This document shows, one piece after another, positions 1-6,392 of a DNA stretch of 13,781 bases. Position numbers and translations under genes: made by a program. Each line of letters opens with the position of its first letter. The first letter of the stretch is position 1. The notes below the pieces were generated by a model that had not been told where the DNA came from, searched no databases, and worked only from the letters and a program-made list of their open reading frames with translations. Origin of the DNA: JAEZRQ01 sp049294415 (lineage in GTDB: Bacteria > Patescibacteriota > Patescibacteriia > Patescibacteriales > UBA12465); contig JBAQCS010000012.1 in the NCBI GenBank assembly GCA_049294415.1, forward strand, positions 1 to 13,781. Direction: 5' to 3'.

Positions 1-19
1 GACCTTTTAAGGATGCTTT

Positions 20-463
20 TTATTTAATCTTTTTTTCCGGTTCTTTCTTTTTTTCTTTTTTTGTTCCGTTTTGGCAATTGACGCTAATATTAAACAGCTT
101 AATTGATCCGGTTAAAAAACGAATAATAAAAACCACTAAAAAGAGTAGTAGGGTTAGCTTTATATAGCCAGTTGATTCAATAAAAGAATACAACTGATCA
201 ATTTTAGGGGCGCTAATCCATATTCCAGTTAAACTTTTAATTTCCGTCATCAGTAGTTTGGCTAAAAAAACCACAATAATGCTACCGGCCATTTCTTTTA
301 TTGACCCAAAATAAATAACTAGCCCCAGTATTACAACAGTTAATAGGGCTGAAAAAAATCCCAGGCCGATAATTATTAAAATTACTAAACCGATAAAAGC
401 TACGATTCCCCCAATTAACTGAGCCATTTCGTCTTTAATTAAAGACTTGAAAAAGTTGTTCAT
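20..463 (-). CDS. Hypothetical multi-pass membrane protein, 147 aa
   Basis: I do not recognise this family. The protein has about four hydrophobic helices, near residues 14-34, 36-53, 57-73 and 100-118. It ends in a hydrophilic Lys/Glu-rich tail (about residues 133-147) that probably sits in the cytoplasm. No signal peptide or catalytic motif is visible. The start is well supported: a consensus AAGGAGG lies 5 bases before the ATG (about 467-474), the strongest ribosome binding site in the window. A promoter is visible further upstream (519-547). The gene is monocistronic in view. Positions 9-19 just past its stop resemble half of a terminator hairpin cut by the window edge. A role as a small channel or stress membrane protein is possible, but nothing in the sequence decides it. 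Confidence 0.75.
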   Translation of the reverse strand: MNNFFKSLIKDEMAQLIGGIVAFIGLVILIIIGLGFFSALLTVVILGLVIYFGSIKEMAGSIIVVFLAKLLMTEIKSLTGIWISAPKIDQLYSFIESTGYIKLTLLLFLVVFIIRFLTGSIKLFNISVNCQNGTKKEKKKEPEKKIK

Positions 464-518
464 GCTTACCTCCTTTTTGTTAAAAAATTGTTATTTAATT
501 TTTAAAAAACTTCATAGT

Positions 519-547
519 ATAATGACATATGATTGTTTTATTGTCAA
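519..547 (-). promoter_or_regulatory. Sigma70-type promoter of the 147-aa membrane protein
   Basis: On the minus strand TTGACA (542-547) is followed by a 17-base spacer and CATTAT (519-524). A shifted TATACT at 516-521 is an alternative -10. The -35 begins about 6 bases past the U-tract of the upstream RNA's terminator, so this is an independent start for the 20-463 gene. Confidence 0.6.
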
Positions 548-552
548 TAATG

Positions 553-580
553 AAAAAAAGGATCTCGTGTTGAGACCCTT
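553..580 (-). terminator. Intrinsic terminator ending the orphan ncRNA
   Basis: The minus-strand RNA forms an 11-bp stem, AAAAGGGTCTC with GAGATCCTTTT, around a short AACAC loop, and runs into seven U. One pair is G.U on the minus strand but would be C.A on the plus strand, so the hairpin is built for minus-strand transcription. Confidence 0.75.
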
Positions 581-816
581 TTGTATTTTTTGGTTTGTCA
601 GTTTGCTTAGGTTTGACTTCCGGGAGGTTCTGCTTCCTCTTGGCATCTCCATTTTAATATCAACGGGGACAAATTACTCGGTATTTATCTTATATGTGTG
701 AACCGAGAATCTTGTTGGTCAGACTGTTTTACTTAAAAAGTCTTTCCCCAGAATAAAGTATGTAGCCAATTTGTCCTCATGATGTTTTTTTTCGTTTATA
801 CTGTTATCAAAGGATG
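553..816 (-). ncRNA. Candidate free-standing structured RNA, ~264 nt, unknown family
   Basis: A perfect promoter (822-850) and an intrinsic terminator (553-580) bracket a stretch with no convincing ORF and better G+C than the surrounding spacer. In RNA order I can draw the following. A closing helix pairs GGACAAATT (about 767-775) with AATTTGTCC (about 666-674). Inside it is a possible UUGG/CCAA helix. Within that is a hairpin AGACTTTTT-AAGT-AAAACAGTCT (about 721-743). A hairpin CTCGGT/ACCGAG (about 677-706) sits next to the closing helix. A GGAG/CUCC element containing GGAAGCAG follows at about 623-651. The downstream gene at 20-463 has its own promoter after the terminator, which argues for a stand-alone RNA rather than a riboswitch. 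It does not fit tmRNA, RNase P RNA or 6S RNA by motif. The GGAAGCAG recalls SRP RNA domain IV, but the partner GUCAGG strand is absent. Confidence 0.6.
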
Positions 817-821
817 TCTTT

Positions 822-850
822 ATAATATCACAGTTTTAAATAAATGTCAA
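822..850 (-). promoter_or_regulatory. Near-perfect sigma70 promoter of the ncRNA
   Basis: The minus strand reads TTGACA (845-850), 17 bases, TATTAT (822-827). Initiation is expected near 815-816. This is among the best promoters in the window and lies between the tRNA-Gly terminator and the candidate RNA. Confidence 0.75.
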
Positions 851-881
851 TAGCAAGAATTTATACTTATTAATATAACAA

Positions 882-907
882 AAAATAGACTAATATTAGT
901 CTATTTT
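882..907 (-). terminator. Perfect 26-base palindrome, terminator of tRNA-Gly
   Basis: AAAATAGACTAAT is followed directly by its exact reverse complement. On the minus strand the hairpin AAAATAGACT-AATATT-AGTCTATTTT continues into two more U. It lies 7 bases past the tRNA-Gly 3' end, so it should end that transcript. The palindrome works in both directions. Confidence 0.7.
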
Positions 908-914
908 AAGTATG

Positions 915-987
915 AGCGGGTAGGGGGAATCGAACCCCCATCCTCAGCTTGGAAGGCTGATATAAAAAACCATTATACGATACCCGC
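915..987 (-). tRNA. tRNA-Gly, anticodon UCC
   Basis: The cloverleaf is clear. Acceptor stem GCGGGTA/TACCCGC, anticodon stem TCAGC/GCTGA with loop CTTCCAA giving anticodon TCC, T-arm GGGGG-TTCGATT-CCCCC, discriminator T, no encoded CCA. The D-arm region is U-rich, one base longer than in E. coli tRNA-Gly(UCC), and its stem is weak (GTA opposite TAT). It reads GGA codons and probably GGG/GGU by wobble. Confidence 0.95.
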
Positions 988-1005
988 AATTTGTGTCTGT
1001 ATAAG

Positions 1006-1034
1006 ATAATAGCTGAACTTTTAGGTCTAGTCAA
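1006..1034 (-). promoter_or_regulatory. Promoter of tRNA-Gly
   Basis: The minus strand reads TTGACT (1029-1034), 17 bases, TATTAT (1006-1011). Initiation near 999 gives a leader of about 12 bases. The -35 starts just past the stop codon of the MFS gene, so the tRNA can be made both from this promoter and by read-through from lgt-MFS. Confidence 0.65.
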
Positions 1035-1037
1035 TTA

Positions 1038-2213
1038 CTACTTAGTGTCTTTCATAAATCTTAAATAATAAAAGGAAGACAACATAATAATGGCCGTAAA
1101 GACAAATAAATAGCGTAAAGGTAAAATAATAAGCATTAATAATGATAATAATGAGCCAATAATACGTCCCATAGGAATACTACATCTGAAGAGGTTGATC
1201 TTGTTAATATCTTTAGCTCCGACATTCTTAAAGAAATATGTTTCACTCATAGCCTCTACCAAGGCAGCACCCACTCTACTTAGAAATAAAATAGTCGCCC
1301 ATAACCAAGGATTATGAGAATCTAGTAATGAAAACAAGCTCAAACAAACTATTATAATAGTAAAACCAAAATAAAATAATTCTTTTTCGCCTAAATATTT
1401 ATCAGCAATAATGCCAGCTGGAATCTCTACTAAAATAAAAGGAATAAGCATTAAGGAAAACATCCAGCCCAAATCGTGCCAAGAAAAACCAATTATCTTA
1501 TTAAGATAGATAGGAATAAAGATTACAGCTGAGTTGTAAAATAAGTTGAGTAGTAGTGCTAAAATAAAAACGCCTCGTAAATTTTTACTTTTTAGCATTT
1601 TAATAGCTGTGACAGAAATTTTATTTTTTTGATTAGATATTTTATGTTTTATATCCCGGGCAGTAAAAATAAAAGTTGCTAAAAATGGTGCTAAAATTAG
1701 AGCTGCTACAAAATAAACTAGACGATAATCACTTAGTTGCATAACATAAGCCGATAAACTAGGGGAGGCTATCCAGGCTAAGTTAATGATAGTAAAATAA
1801 ATAGTTCTAGTTTGGCCGGTGGTGGCGTTTTTGGAAAAAGATTCAACAAATAAATCCATGTTTATCCAAATAAGTCCCATCGAAACCTGCATAGCAATAA
1901 AAGCGATCAGTAGCAATATAATGTTGGATGTAACGCCCATTCCCAGCAATGATAAAATAAAAATAACAGAAACTATGCCAGCACTAAAATAACTATCAAA
2001 CTTTTTAATGAATTTTGGAAAAACTAGAATTGTGAAAAATGAAACTACATTGGAAATTATAAAGAACCAAGTAATAGCCGAGAGTCCAATATAAGAGCCT
2101 AAATAACTAGATTGAATATAAGCTGGTAGCGCTGAGGCTAGAGCTAGAAAAAAGGCCATTATATAAAGCGGAATCAGGCTGCGCTTCTTTTTTTTGAAAA
2201 ACAAATTAAACAT
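1038..2213 (-). CDS. Major facilitator superfamily (MFS) transporter, 391 aa
   Basis: This is an integral membrane carrier of the usual MFS length, with about 12 hydrophobic helices over its whole length. The loop between helices 8 and 9 carries a motif-A-like PAGIIADKYLGEKELF. The corresponding loop between helices 2 and 3 (FPKFIKKFDSYF) is degenerate. The first helix is preceded by a very basic start (FKKKKRS), consistent with a cytoplasmic N-terminus. The substrate cannot be read from the sequence; it could be a drug, sugar or metabolite exporter. The start ATG overlaps the last 8 bases of lgt in another frame and has no ribosome binding site, so translation is probably coupled to lgt. Confidence 0.85.
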   Translation of the reverse strand: MFNLFFKKKKRSLIPLYIMAFFLALASALPAYIQSSYLGSYIGLSAITWFFIISNVVSFFTILVFPKFIKKFDSYFSAGIVSVIFILSLLGMGVTSNIILLLIAFIAMQVSMGLIWINMDLFVESFSKNATTGQTRTIYFTIINLAWIASPSLSAYVMQLSDYRLVYFVAALILAPFLATFIFTARDIKHKISNQKNKISVTAIKMLKSKNLRGVFILALLLNLFYNSAVIFIPIYLNKIIGFSWHDLGWMFSLMLIPFILVEIPAGIIADKYLGEKELFYFGFTIIIVCLSLFSLLDSHNPWLWATILFLSRVGAALVEAMSETYFFKNVGAKDINKINLFRCSIPMGRIIGSLLSLLMLIILPLRYLFVFTAIIMLSSFYYLRFMKDTK

Positions 2214-3006
2214 CTTGAGATTTTTTAAAAATAATTATGGAAGTTATAATAATTAATAAACTGATAATTTGAGGCCAGCGTAAACCTAACAAAATTGGCG
2301 TATTATCTACTTTTATAAATTCTAATAACAATCTTAGCACAGAATAAGAAATTAAATAAAAAATACTAATACTAACAGCAAGTTTATTATTTAAATTTTC
2401 TTTGTATTTTTTAATGATTAATAGCAGACTAATAAAAATGATTATAGAACCCAAGCTTTCATATAAAAAAGTTGGATGAAAAAATTGTTGAGAAATAAAT
2501 TCTAGAGGACGATTTTCTAAATTAATTGGAATGCCCCATGGTAAAGAGGTTGGTAATCCAAAAAGCTCTTGATTAAACCAATTACCAAATCTACCAATGG
2601 CTTGACCTAAAGCGAGTCCAGGTACAATTACAGCTGATAGTTTCCAAAAATTAATTTGGTATTTTTTGGCTAAGAAGTAGATTGTTAAAATACCAGCCAT
2701 AATCGCTCCGTGAATAGCTAGTCCACCAGCCCAAACTTTAATTATTTGTTCGGGGTGATTTAAATAGAATGGAAATTCTAAAAATATTTCATAAACACGA
2801 GCGCCAATTAAACCAAATAATATTAAATAGAAACTTAGATCCCAAATTATTTCTTTTTCTATTTTAAAATATTTGGATATTTTTAAAGTAGTAATGAGTG
2901 CTAAAAATATTCCGAGTGCCATAAAAAGGCCATACCAGTGAAGACTGATTGGCCCAAAATGAACCAAAATTGGTTCGGGTGTGAAGTTGTGAAGCCAAGA
3001 AAACAT
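2206..3006 (-). CDS. lgt: Prolipoprotein diacylglyceryl transferase
   Basis: Lgt transfers diacylglycerol from phosphatidylglycerol to the lipobox cysteine of prolipoproteins in the cytoplasmic membrane, the first step of lipoprotein maturation. The 266 aa match the family length. The signature GRFGNWFNQELFG is at residues 138-150. Residues equivalent to E. coli Tyr26, His103, Arg143, Asn146 and Gly154 are Tyr25, His99 (GGLAIHG), Arg139, Asn142 and Gly150. About seven membrane helices are visible. The start is forced: in-frame TGA lies nine codons upstream with no start codon between, and the next Met is at residue 29, inside the conserved region. That ATG is one base after the tRNA-Leu 3' end, leaving no room for a ribosome binding site once the tRNA is cut out. 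The solute-binding lipoprotein at 12331-13698 is a likely client. Confidence 0.96.
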   Translation of the reverse strand: MFSWLHNFTPEPILVHFGPISLHWYGLFMALGIFLALITTLKISKYFKIEKEIIWDLSFYLILFGLIGARVYEIFLEFPFYLNHPEQIIKVWAGGLAIHGAIMAGILTIYFLAKKYQINFWKLSAVIVPGLALGQAIGRFGNWFNQELFGLPTSLPWGIPINLENRPLEFISQQFFHPTFLYESLGSIIIFISLLLIIKKYKENLNNKLAVSISIFYLISYSVLRLLLEFIKVDNTPILLGLRWPQIISLLIIITSIIIFKKSQDV

Positions 3007-3007
3007 G

Positions 3008-3089
3008 TGCGGACGGAGAGACTCGAACTCTCATGAGTTGCCCCGCTAGCTCCTAAGGCTAGTGCGTCTACCAATTTCGCCACGTCCGC
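3008..3089 (-). tRNA. tRNA-Leu, anticodon UAG
   Basis: Class II tRNA of 82 nt. Acceptor stem GCGGACG/CGTCCGC, D-arm region with AAATTGGTAGAC, anticodon stem CTAGC/GCTAG with loop CTTAGGA (anticodon TAG), long variable arm CGGGGCAACTCATG, T-arm GAGAG-TTCGAGT-CTCTC, discriminator A, no encoded CCA. It heads the transcript containing lgt and the MFS gene, and must be cut from lgt within one base. Confidence 0.95.
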
Positions 3090-3097
3090 GTGCTTTC

Positions 3098-3126
3098 ATA
3101 TTAACTAATTATTCTTTGATTGTAAA
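3098..3126 (-). promoter_or_regulatory. Promoter of the tRNA-Leu / lgt / MFS unit
   Basis: The minus strand reads TTTACA (3121-3126), 17 bases, TAATAT (3098-3103), with initiation near 3091, two bases from the tRNA 5' end. No other good promoter is visible before lgt, so lgt mRNA most likely arises from tRNA-Leu read-through. Confidence 0.6.
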
Positions 3127-3131
3127 GAATG

Positions 3132-3140
3132 TGTTATAAT
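3132..3140 (+). promoter_or_regulatory. Extended -10 promoter of ppsA
   Basis: TGTTATAAT matches the extended -10 (TGnTATAAT) exactly. The -35 position (3112-3117, TTCTTT) is poor, as expected for an extended -10 promoter. Initiation near 3147 gives a leader of about 26 bases with no Shine-Dalgarno sequence. It lies just next to the divergent tRNA-Leu -35. Confidence 0.6.
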
Positions 3141-3172
3141 AAATAATATCTATAAAAAACTCTTTAAATAAT

Positions 3173-5578
3173 ATGAAAAAAATAAAGTTCATTAAATTTT
3201 TCAAAGAATTAAGCATTTTCGATGTTCCAACCGTTGGTGGTAAAAATGCTTCTTTGGGCGAAATGTATCAGAAACTATCAAGTAAAGGTATTTTAGTTCC
3301 TAATGGGTTCGCCACCACTTCAGAGGCTTACCGTTATTTTTTAGAAAACACTGGGCTTAAGAAAAATATTAAACAAGCGCTTGAAGGGTTAAACACTAAA
3401 AATGTCAGAGATTTGATGAAGCGTGGTGCAGCTATTCGTAAAATGATTATGGCTGTTCAGTTACCAGAAGATTTTCAAAAAGAAATTGTCACAGCTTATT
3501 ATAAACTATCTAAAGAAAGCGGTGTTAAAAATTTAGATGTTGCCGTTAGATCATCAGCTACAGCTGAAGACTTACCAGATGCTTCTTTTGCTGGACAACA
3601 AGAAACCTATTTAAATGTAGTTGGTGAAAAAGCTTTGCTATGGGCTGTTAAGGCCTGTATAGCGTCTTTATTTAATGATAGAGCTATTTCTTATCGCGTT
3701 GATAAGGGCTTTGATCATTTTTCTATTGCTTTATCAGTCGGCGTTCAAAAGATGATTAGAGCTGACTTAGGCTCATCTGGCGTAATGTTTACTATTGATA
3801 CTGAGTCTGGTTTCAAAAACGCCGTACTTATCAATTCAATTTATGGCTTAGGAGAAAATATGGTTCAGGGTCGTGTTAATCCTGATGAGTTTTATGTATT
3901 TAAACCAACCATGGCTATTATTTCTAAAGCGATTGGTAAGAAAGCCTTGCGAATGGTTTATGATAAAGTTGGTAAAATTCCTGTTAAAAATATTCCAGTG
4001 CCAGCCGCTGATCAAATTAAGCAATCAATTACTGATGAGCAAGTTAAACAGTTAGCTAAATGGGCTATCATGATTGAAGAACATTATAAAAAGCCAATGG
4101 ATATTGAGTGGGCTTATGATGGTAAAACTAAAAAATTATATATCGTTCAAGCTAGACCAGAAACTGTAGAAAGTATTAAGGATAGAAATTATTTAGAACG
4201 TTACGTTATTAGTAAAAAGGGTAAAGTTATTGTTAGTGGTCAAAGTGTTGGCAGTAAAATCGGGGCTGGTGTAGCCAATCGAATCATGAGTATTAAAGAT
4301 ATTAATGATTTTAAAGCTGGCCAAGTGTTAGTAACTGACATGACTGATCCTGATTGGGAACCAATTATGAAAATAGCCTCTGCTATTGTAACTGATAAGG
4401 GTGGTAGAACCTGCCACGCTGCTATTGTGTCTCGCGAACTTGGAATTCCTTGTGTAGTGGGCACAAATAATGGCTCTAAATTGATTATTAAAGGTAAGGA
4501 CGTGACCGTATCTTGTGCTGAAGGCGAAGCCGGTTTTATTTATGAAGGTAAAATTCCTTTTAAATTAGAAAGAACTGATTTAAAAAATATTAAGAGACCA
4601 AAAACTAAAATAATGATGAATATTGCTGAACCAGATTTAGCTTTTTCTCATTGCCAAATTCCTAATGATGGCGTAGGTCTAGCTAGACTAGAGTTTATCA
4701 TTAATAATTATATTAAGATTCACCCACTAGCTCTTCTTAATTACAGTAAAATAACTGATAAGGTTCTTAAAAAGACTATCGACGACTTAACAGTTGGTTA
4801 TAAAAATAAAGCTGATTACTTTGTAGAGCGTTTGGCTCAAGGCGTCGCTATGATTACAGCTGCCTTTTATCCTAAAGATGTAATTGTGCGTTTATCCGAT
4901 TTTAAAACCAATGAATATGCTAATTTAATCGGCGGCACAGCCTATGAACCAGTTGAATCTAATCCAATGATTGGTTGGCGCGGTGCTAGTCGTTATTATT
5001 CCCCAGCCTTTTTACCAGCTTTTGAATTAGAATGCCAAGCTCTTAAAAAAGTTAGAGATGAATTTGGTCTTAAGAACTTAAAAATAATGGTACCGTTTTG
5101 TAGAACCGTAGAAGAAGGTAAAAAGGTTTTAGAAATCATGGCTCGTCATGGACTCAAGCGTGGTCAAAATGGTTTAGAAGTTTACGTAATGGCCGAGATA
5201 CCATCAAATATTATTTTAGCTGATAAATTCTGCCAAATTTTTGACGGTTTTTCTATCGGGTCAAATGATTTAACCCAGCTTACTTTAGGAATCGATCGTG
5301 ATTCGGGCGGCACTCTTAAAATCGAAGGTGTTTCTAATGAAAAGAATGAGGCTGTTAAAATTTTAGTTAAGAGTTTAATTACTTCAGCTAAGAAAAATAA
5401 ACGTAAAGTTGGTATTTGTGGACAAGGTCCTAGCGACTTCCCAGATTTTGCGGAGTATTTAGTAGAATGTGGTATTGATAGTATTTCCTTAATTCCTGAT
5501 ACAGTAATTAGTACTACTTTAGCCATTAATAAAAAAGAAAAAACGAAAAAACGTAGCTTTCTCTCACTACTCTTCTAA
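3173..5578 (+). CDS. ppsA: Phosphoenolpyruvate synthase
   Basis: PEP synthase makes phosphoenolpyruvate from pyruvate and ATP (giving AMP and phosphate) and so allows gluconeogenesis; in minimal genomes it may also work in the pyruvate direction. The 801 aa match the ~790 aa family length and all three domains are in order. The ATP-binding domain (about 1-340) has VGGKNASLGEM with Lys24, and AVRSSATAEDLPDASFAGQQ. The swivelling phosphohistidine domain (about 385-460) has GGRTCHAAIVSRE with catalytic His415. The PEP/pyruvate TIM barrel (about 475-790) has GLARLEFI, GWRGASRYY, GSNDLTQLTLGIDRDSG and catalytic Cys749 in GICGQGPSD. The last ~15 residues form a short Lys-rich tail ending in hydrophobic residues, not part of the core. 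The gene stands alone, with its own promoter and a terminator. No ppsR-type regulator is present. Confidence 0.95.
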   Translation: MKKIKFIKFFKELSIFDVPTVGGKNASLGEMYQKLSSKGILVPNGFATTSEAYRYFLENTGLKKNIKQALEGLNTKNVRDLMKRGAAIRKMIMAVQLPEDFQKEIVTAYYKLSKESGVKNLDVAVRSSATAEDLPDASFAGQQETYLNVVGEKALLWAVKACIASLFNDRAISYRVDKGFDHFSIALSVGVQKMIRADLGSSGVMFTIDTESGFKNAVLINSIYGLGENMVQGRVNPDEFYVFKPTMAIISKAIGKKALRMVYDKVGKIPVKNIPVPAADQIKQSITDEQVKQLAKWAIMIEEHYKKPMDIEWAYDGKTKKLYIVQARPETVESIKDRNYLERYVISKKGKVIVSGQSVGSKIGAGVANRIMSIKDINDFKAGQVLVTDMTDPDWEPIMKIASAIVTDKGGRTCHAAIVSRELGIPCVVGTNNGSKLIIKGKDVTVSCAEGEAGFIYEGKIPFKLERTDLKNIKRPKTKIMMNIAEPDLAFSHCQIPNDGVGLARLEFIINNYIKIHPLALLNYSKITDKVLKKTIDDLTVGYKNKADYFVERLAQGVAMITAAFYPKDVIVRLSDFKTNEYANLIGGTAYEPVESNPMIGWRGASRYYSPAFLPAFELECQALKKVRDEFGLKNLKIMVPFCRTVEEGKKVLEIMARHGLKRGQNGLEVYVMAEIPSNIILADKFCQIFDGFSIGSNDLTQLTLGIDRDSGGTLKIEGVSNEKNEAVKILVKSLITSAKKNKRKVGICGQGPSDFPDFAEYLVECGIDSISLIPDTVISTTLAINKKEKTKKRSFLSLLF

Positions 5579-5580
5579 AC

Positions 5581-5612
5581 AAAAAGACATCCCCTAAAGG
5601 ATGTCTTTTTTT
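5581..5612. terminator. Bidirectional intrinsic terminator between ppsA and the 3D gene
   Basis: Perfect 12-bp stem AAAAAGACATCC/GGATGTCTTTTT around a 6-base loop, followed by further T on the plus strand and T runs on the minus strand. It serves the convergent ends of ppsA (+) and the 3D-domain gene (-). Confidence 0.9.
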
Positions 5613-5636
5613 CTGGCTATATTAATTTAAAAATTA

Positions 5637-6206
5637 TTAAATTTCTTCTACTACTTCAATTTTAACTGTCTTAACACCGAACTTAATGGCACTAGGACGG
5701 TCTTTCATCCAAATATCAACACGATTAGGATGTTTTTTATTCATACGATCACGAACTATAAAAATTCTGTCACCGTATAAATCAGGCATTCTAACCTTAG
5801 TACCCATTTTTAAGAAGTTAGCAGCCACGGTATCTTCGATACCATGTTTACAAACATTAAAACCGTTAGCTGTAATACAAGGAGAATCGTCAGTTTGACC
5901 CACCTCTGAATTATAGGCAGTCATAACGTGAGTACTAGTTCTAATTACTTTATATTGAGGAGTAGTAGTAGCTACTGGTATTTCATCGGCTATTTTTTGA
6001 GCATTAACCTCCATAACATCACTTTTACTAATAGCACCTAAGCTAATTTGAGCTTCGTTGTCAGCGGCTACAGCTGCTGCAGCTAAGGCAGGGGTAAAGA
6101 ATAATAAGAATTGAAAGACACAAGCAATCAAGACTAAAATAATTAAGCTTTGGCGACTACTGAGAGGCACAATTTCCTCTCCAGACTTTTGAAGACGTTT
6201 TTTCAT
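5637..6206 (-). CDS. Secreted/anchored 3D-domain protein (double-psi beta-barrel), 189 aa
   Basis: The C-terminal half (about 95-189) is a 3D domain, named for three conserved Asp. They are visible in MTAYNSEVGQTDDSP (Asp106/107), IVRDRMN (Asp153) and RVDIWM (Asp164). These barrels resemble MltA-type lytic transglycosylase folds and occur in YocH, YabE and resuscitation-promoting factors, so a role in peptidoglycan turnover is likely. A hydrophobic stretch at about 19-45 ending ALAAAAVAA is a signal peptide or N-terminal anchor, followed by a ~45-residue linker. Two cysteines (Cys110, Cys119) flank ITANGFNV and could form a disulphide outside the cell. I chose the ATG at 6206; a TTG at 6230 would add eight residues but sits right on the U-run of a hairpin. 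The gene is monocistronic. Confidence 0.85.
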   Translation of the reverse strand: MKKRLQKSGEEIVPLSSRQSLIILVLIACVFQFLLFFTPALAAAAVAADNEAQISLGAISKSDVMEVNAQKIADEIPVATTTPQYKVIRTSTHVMTAYNSEVGQTDDSPCITANGFNVCKHGIEDTVAANFLKMGTKVRMPDLYGDRIFIVRDRMNKKHPNRVDIWMKDRPSAIKFGVKTVKIEVVEEI

Positions 6207-6230
6207 ATAGTTATTATTTGTCTTAAACAA

Positions 6231-6257
6231 AAAACCCTCAATTTAACGAGGATTTTT
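6231..6257 (-). promoter_or_regulatory. Terminator-like hairpin in the 5' leader of the 3D gene
   Basis: Minus-strand RNA forms AAAATCCTC/GAGGGTTTT, nine pairs with one G.U, then about six U, only 25 bases before the ATG. The G.U would be C.A on the plus strand, so the element is shaped for the minus-strand transcript. It lies after the promoter at about 6268-6296 and could act as an attenuator. Confidence 0.6.
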
Positions 6258-6267
6258 GCGACCTTTA

Positions 6268-6296
6268 TTTATATCATAGGTAGAAACAAAAGTCAA
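6268..6296 (-). promoter_or_regulatory. Promoter of the 3D-domain gene
   Basis: The minus strand reads TTGACT, 17 bases, TATAAA, with TGA directly before the -10 (extended -10). Initiation would fall about 60 bases before the ATG, upstream of the terminator-like hairpin. Confidence 0.55.
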
Positions 6297-6317
6297 GGTA
6301 GCCTTGTGGACAAGTCA

Positions 6318-6346
6318 TTGACAGTTTCTTTAAAATATGCTATAGT
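6318..6346 (+). promoter_or_regulatory. Promoter of the secreted coiled-coil protein gene
   Basis: TTGACA (6318-6323), 17 bases, TATAGT (6341-6346): a strong sigma70-type promoter. Initiation near 6353 leaves an A-rich leader of about 40 bases without a Shine-Dalgarno sequence. Confidence 0.7.
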
Positions 6347-6392
6347 ATATTCATAGTCAAAACGTATATTAACAACAAAAACAATAGAAACC

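Noticed and set aside
521..646. Minus-strand 41-codon basic ORF (begins MEMPRGSRTS) at the 3' part of the orphan RNA
   Set aside because: It runs straight through the terminator stem and the next promoter, has no ribosome binding site and no family resemblance; overlap with strong RNA signals makes chance more likely.
447..701. Plus-strand 84-codon ORF across the promoter region
   Set aside because: It begins inside the 5' end of the opposite-strand gene, has no ribosome binding site, crosses the ncRNA terminator, and has no recognisable protein features.
553..816. SRP RNA (large Gram-positive type) as identity of the orphan RNA
   Set aside because: A CC-AAGA-GG-AAGCAG segment resembles the 3' strand of domain IV and the length fits, but the conserved GUCAGG 5' strand and GNRA loop are missing and the two ends do not pair.
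809..822. AAAGGATGTCTTTA near the ncRNA promoter matching the ppsA terminator half-stem at 5597-5609
   Set aside because: The match is short, A/T-rich at its ends and lacks a partner strand at 809-822; no sign of a mobile repeat.
2901..3083. 60-codon minus-strand ORF over tRNA-Leu and the start of lgt
   Set aside because: It is a frame-shifted reading of the tRNA gene and lgt; both of those are certain.
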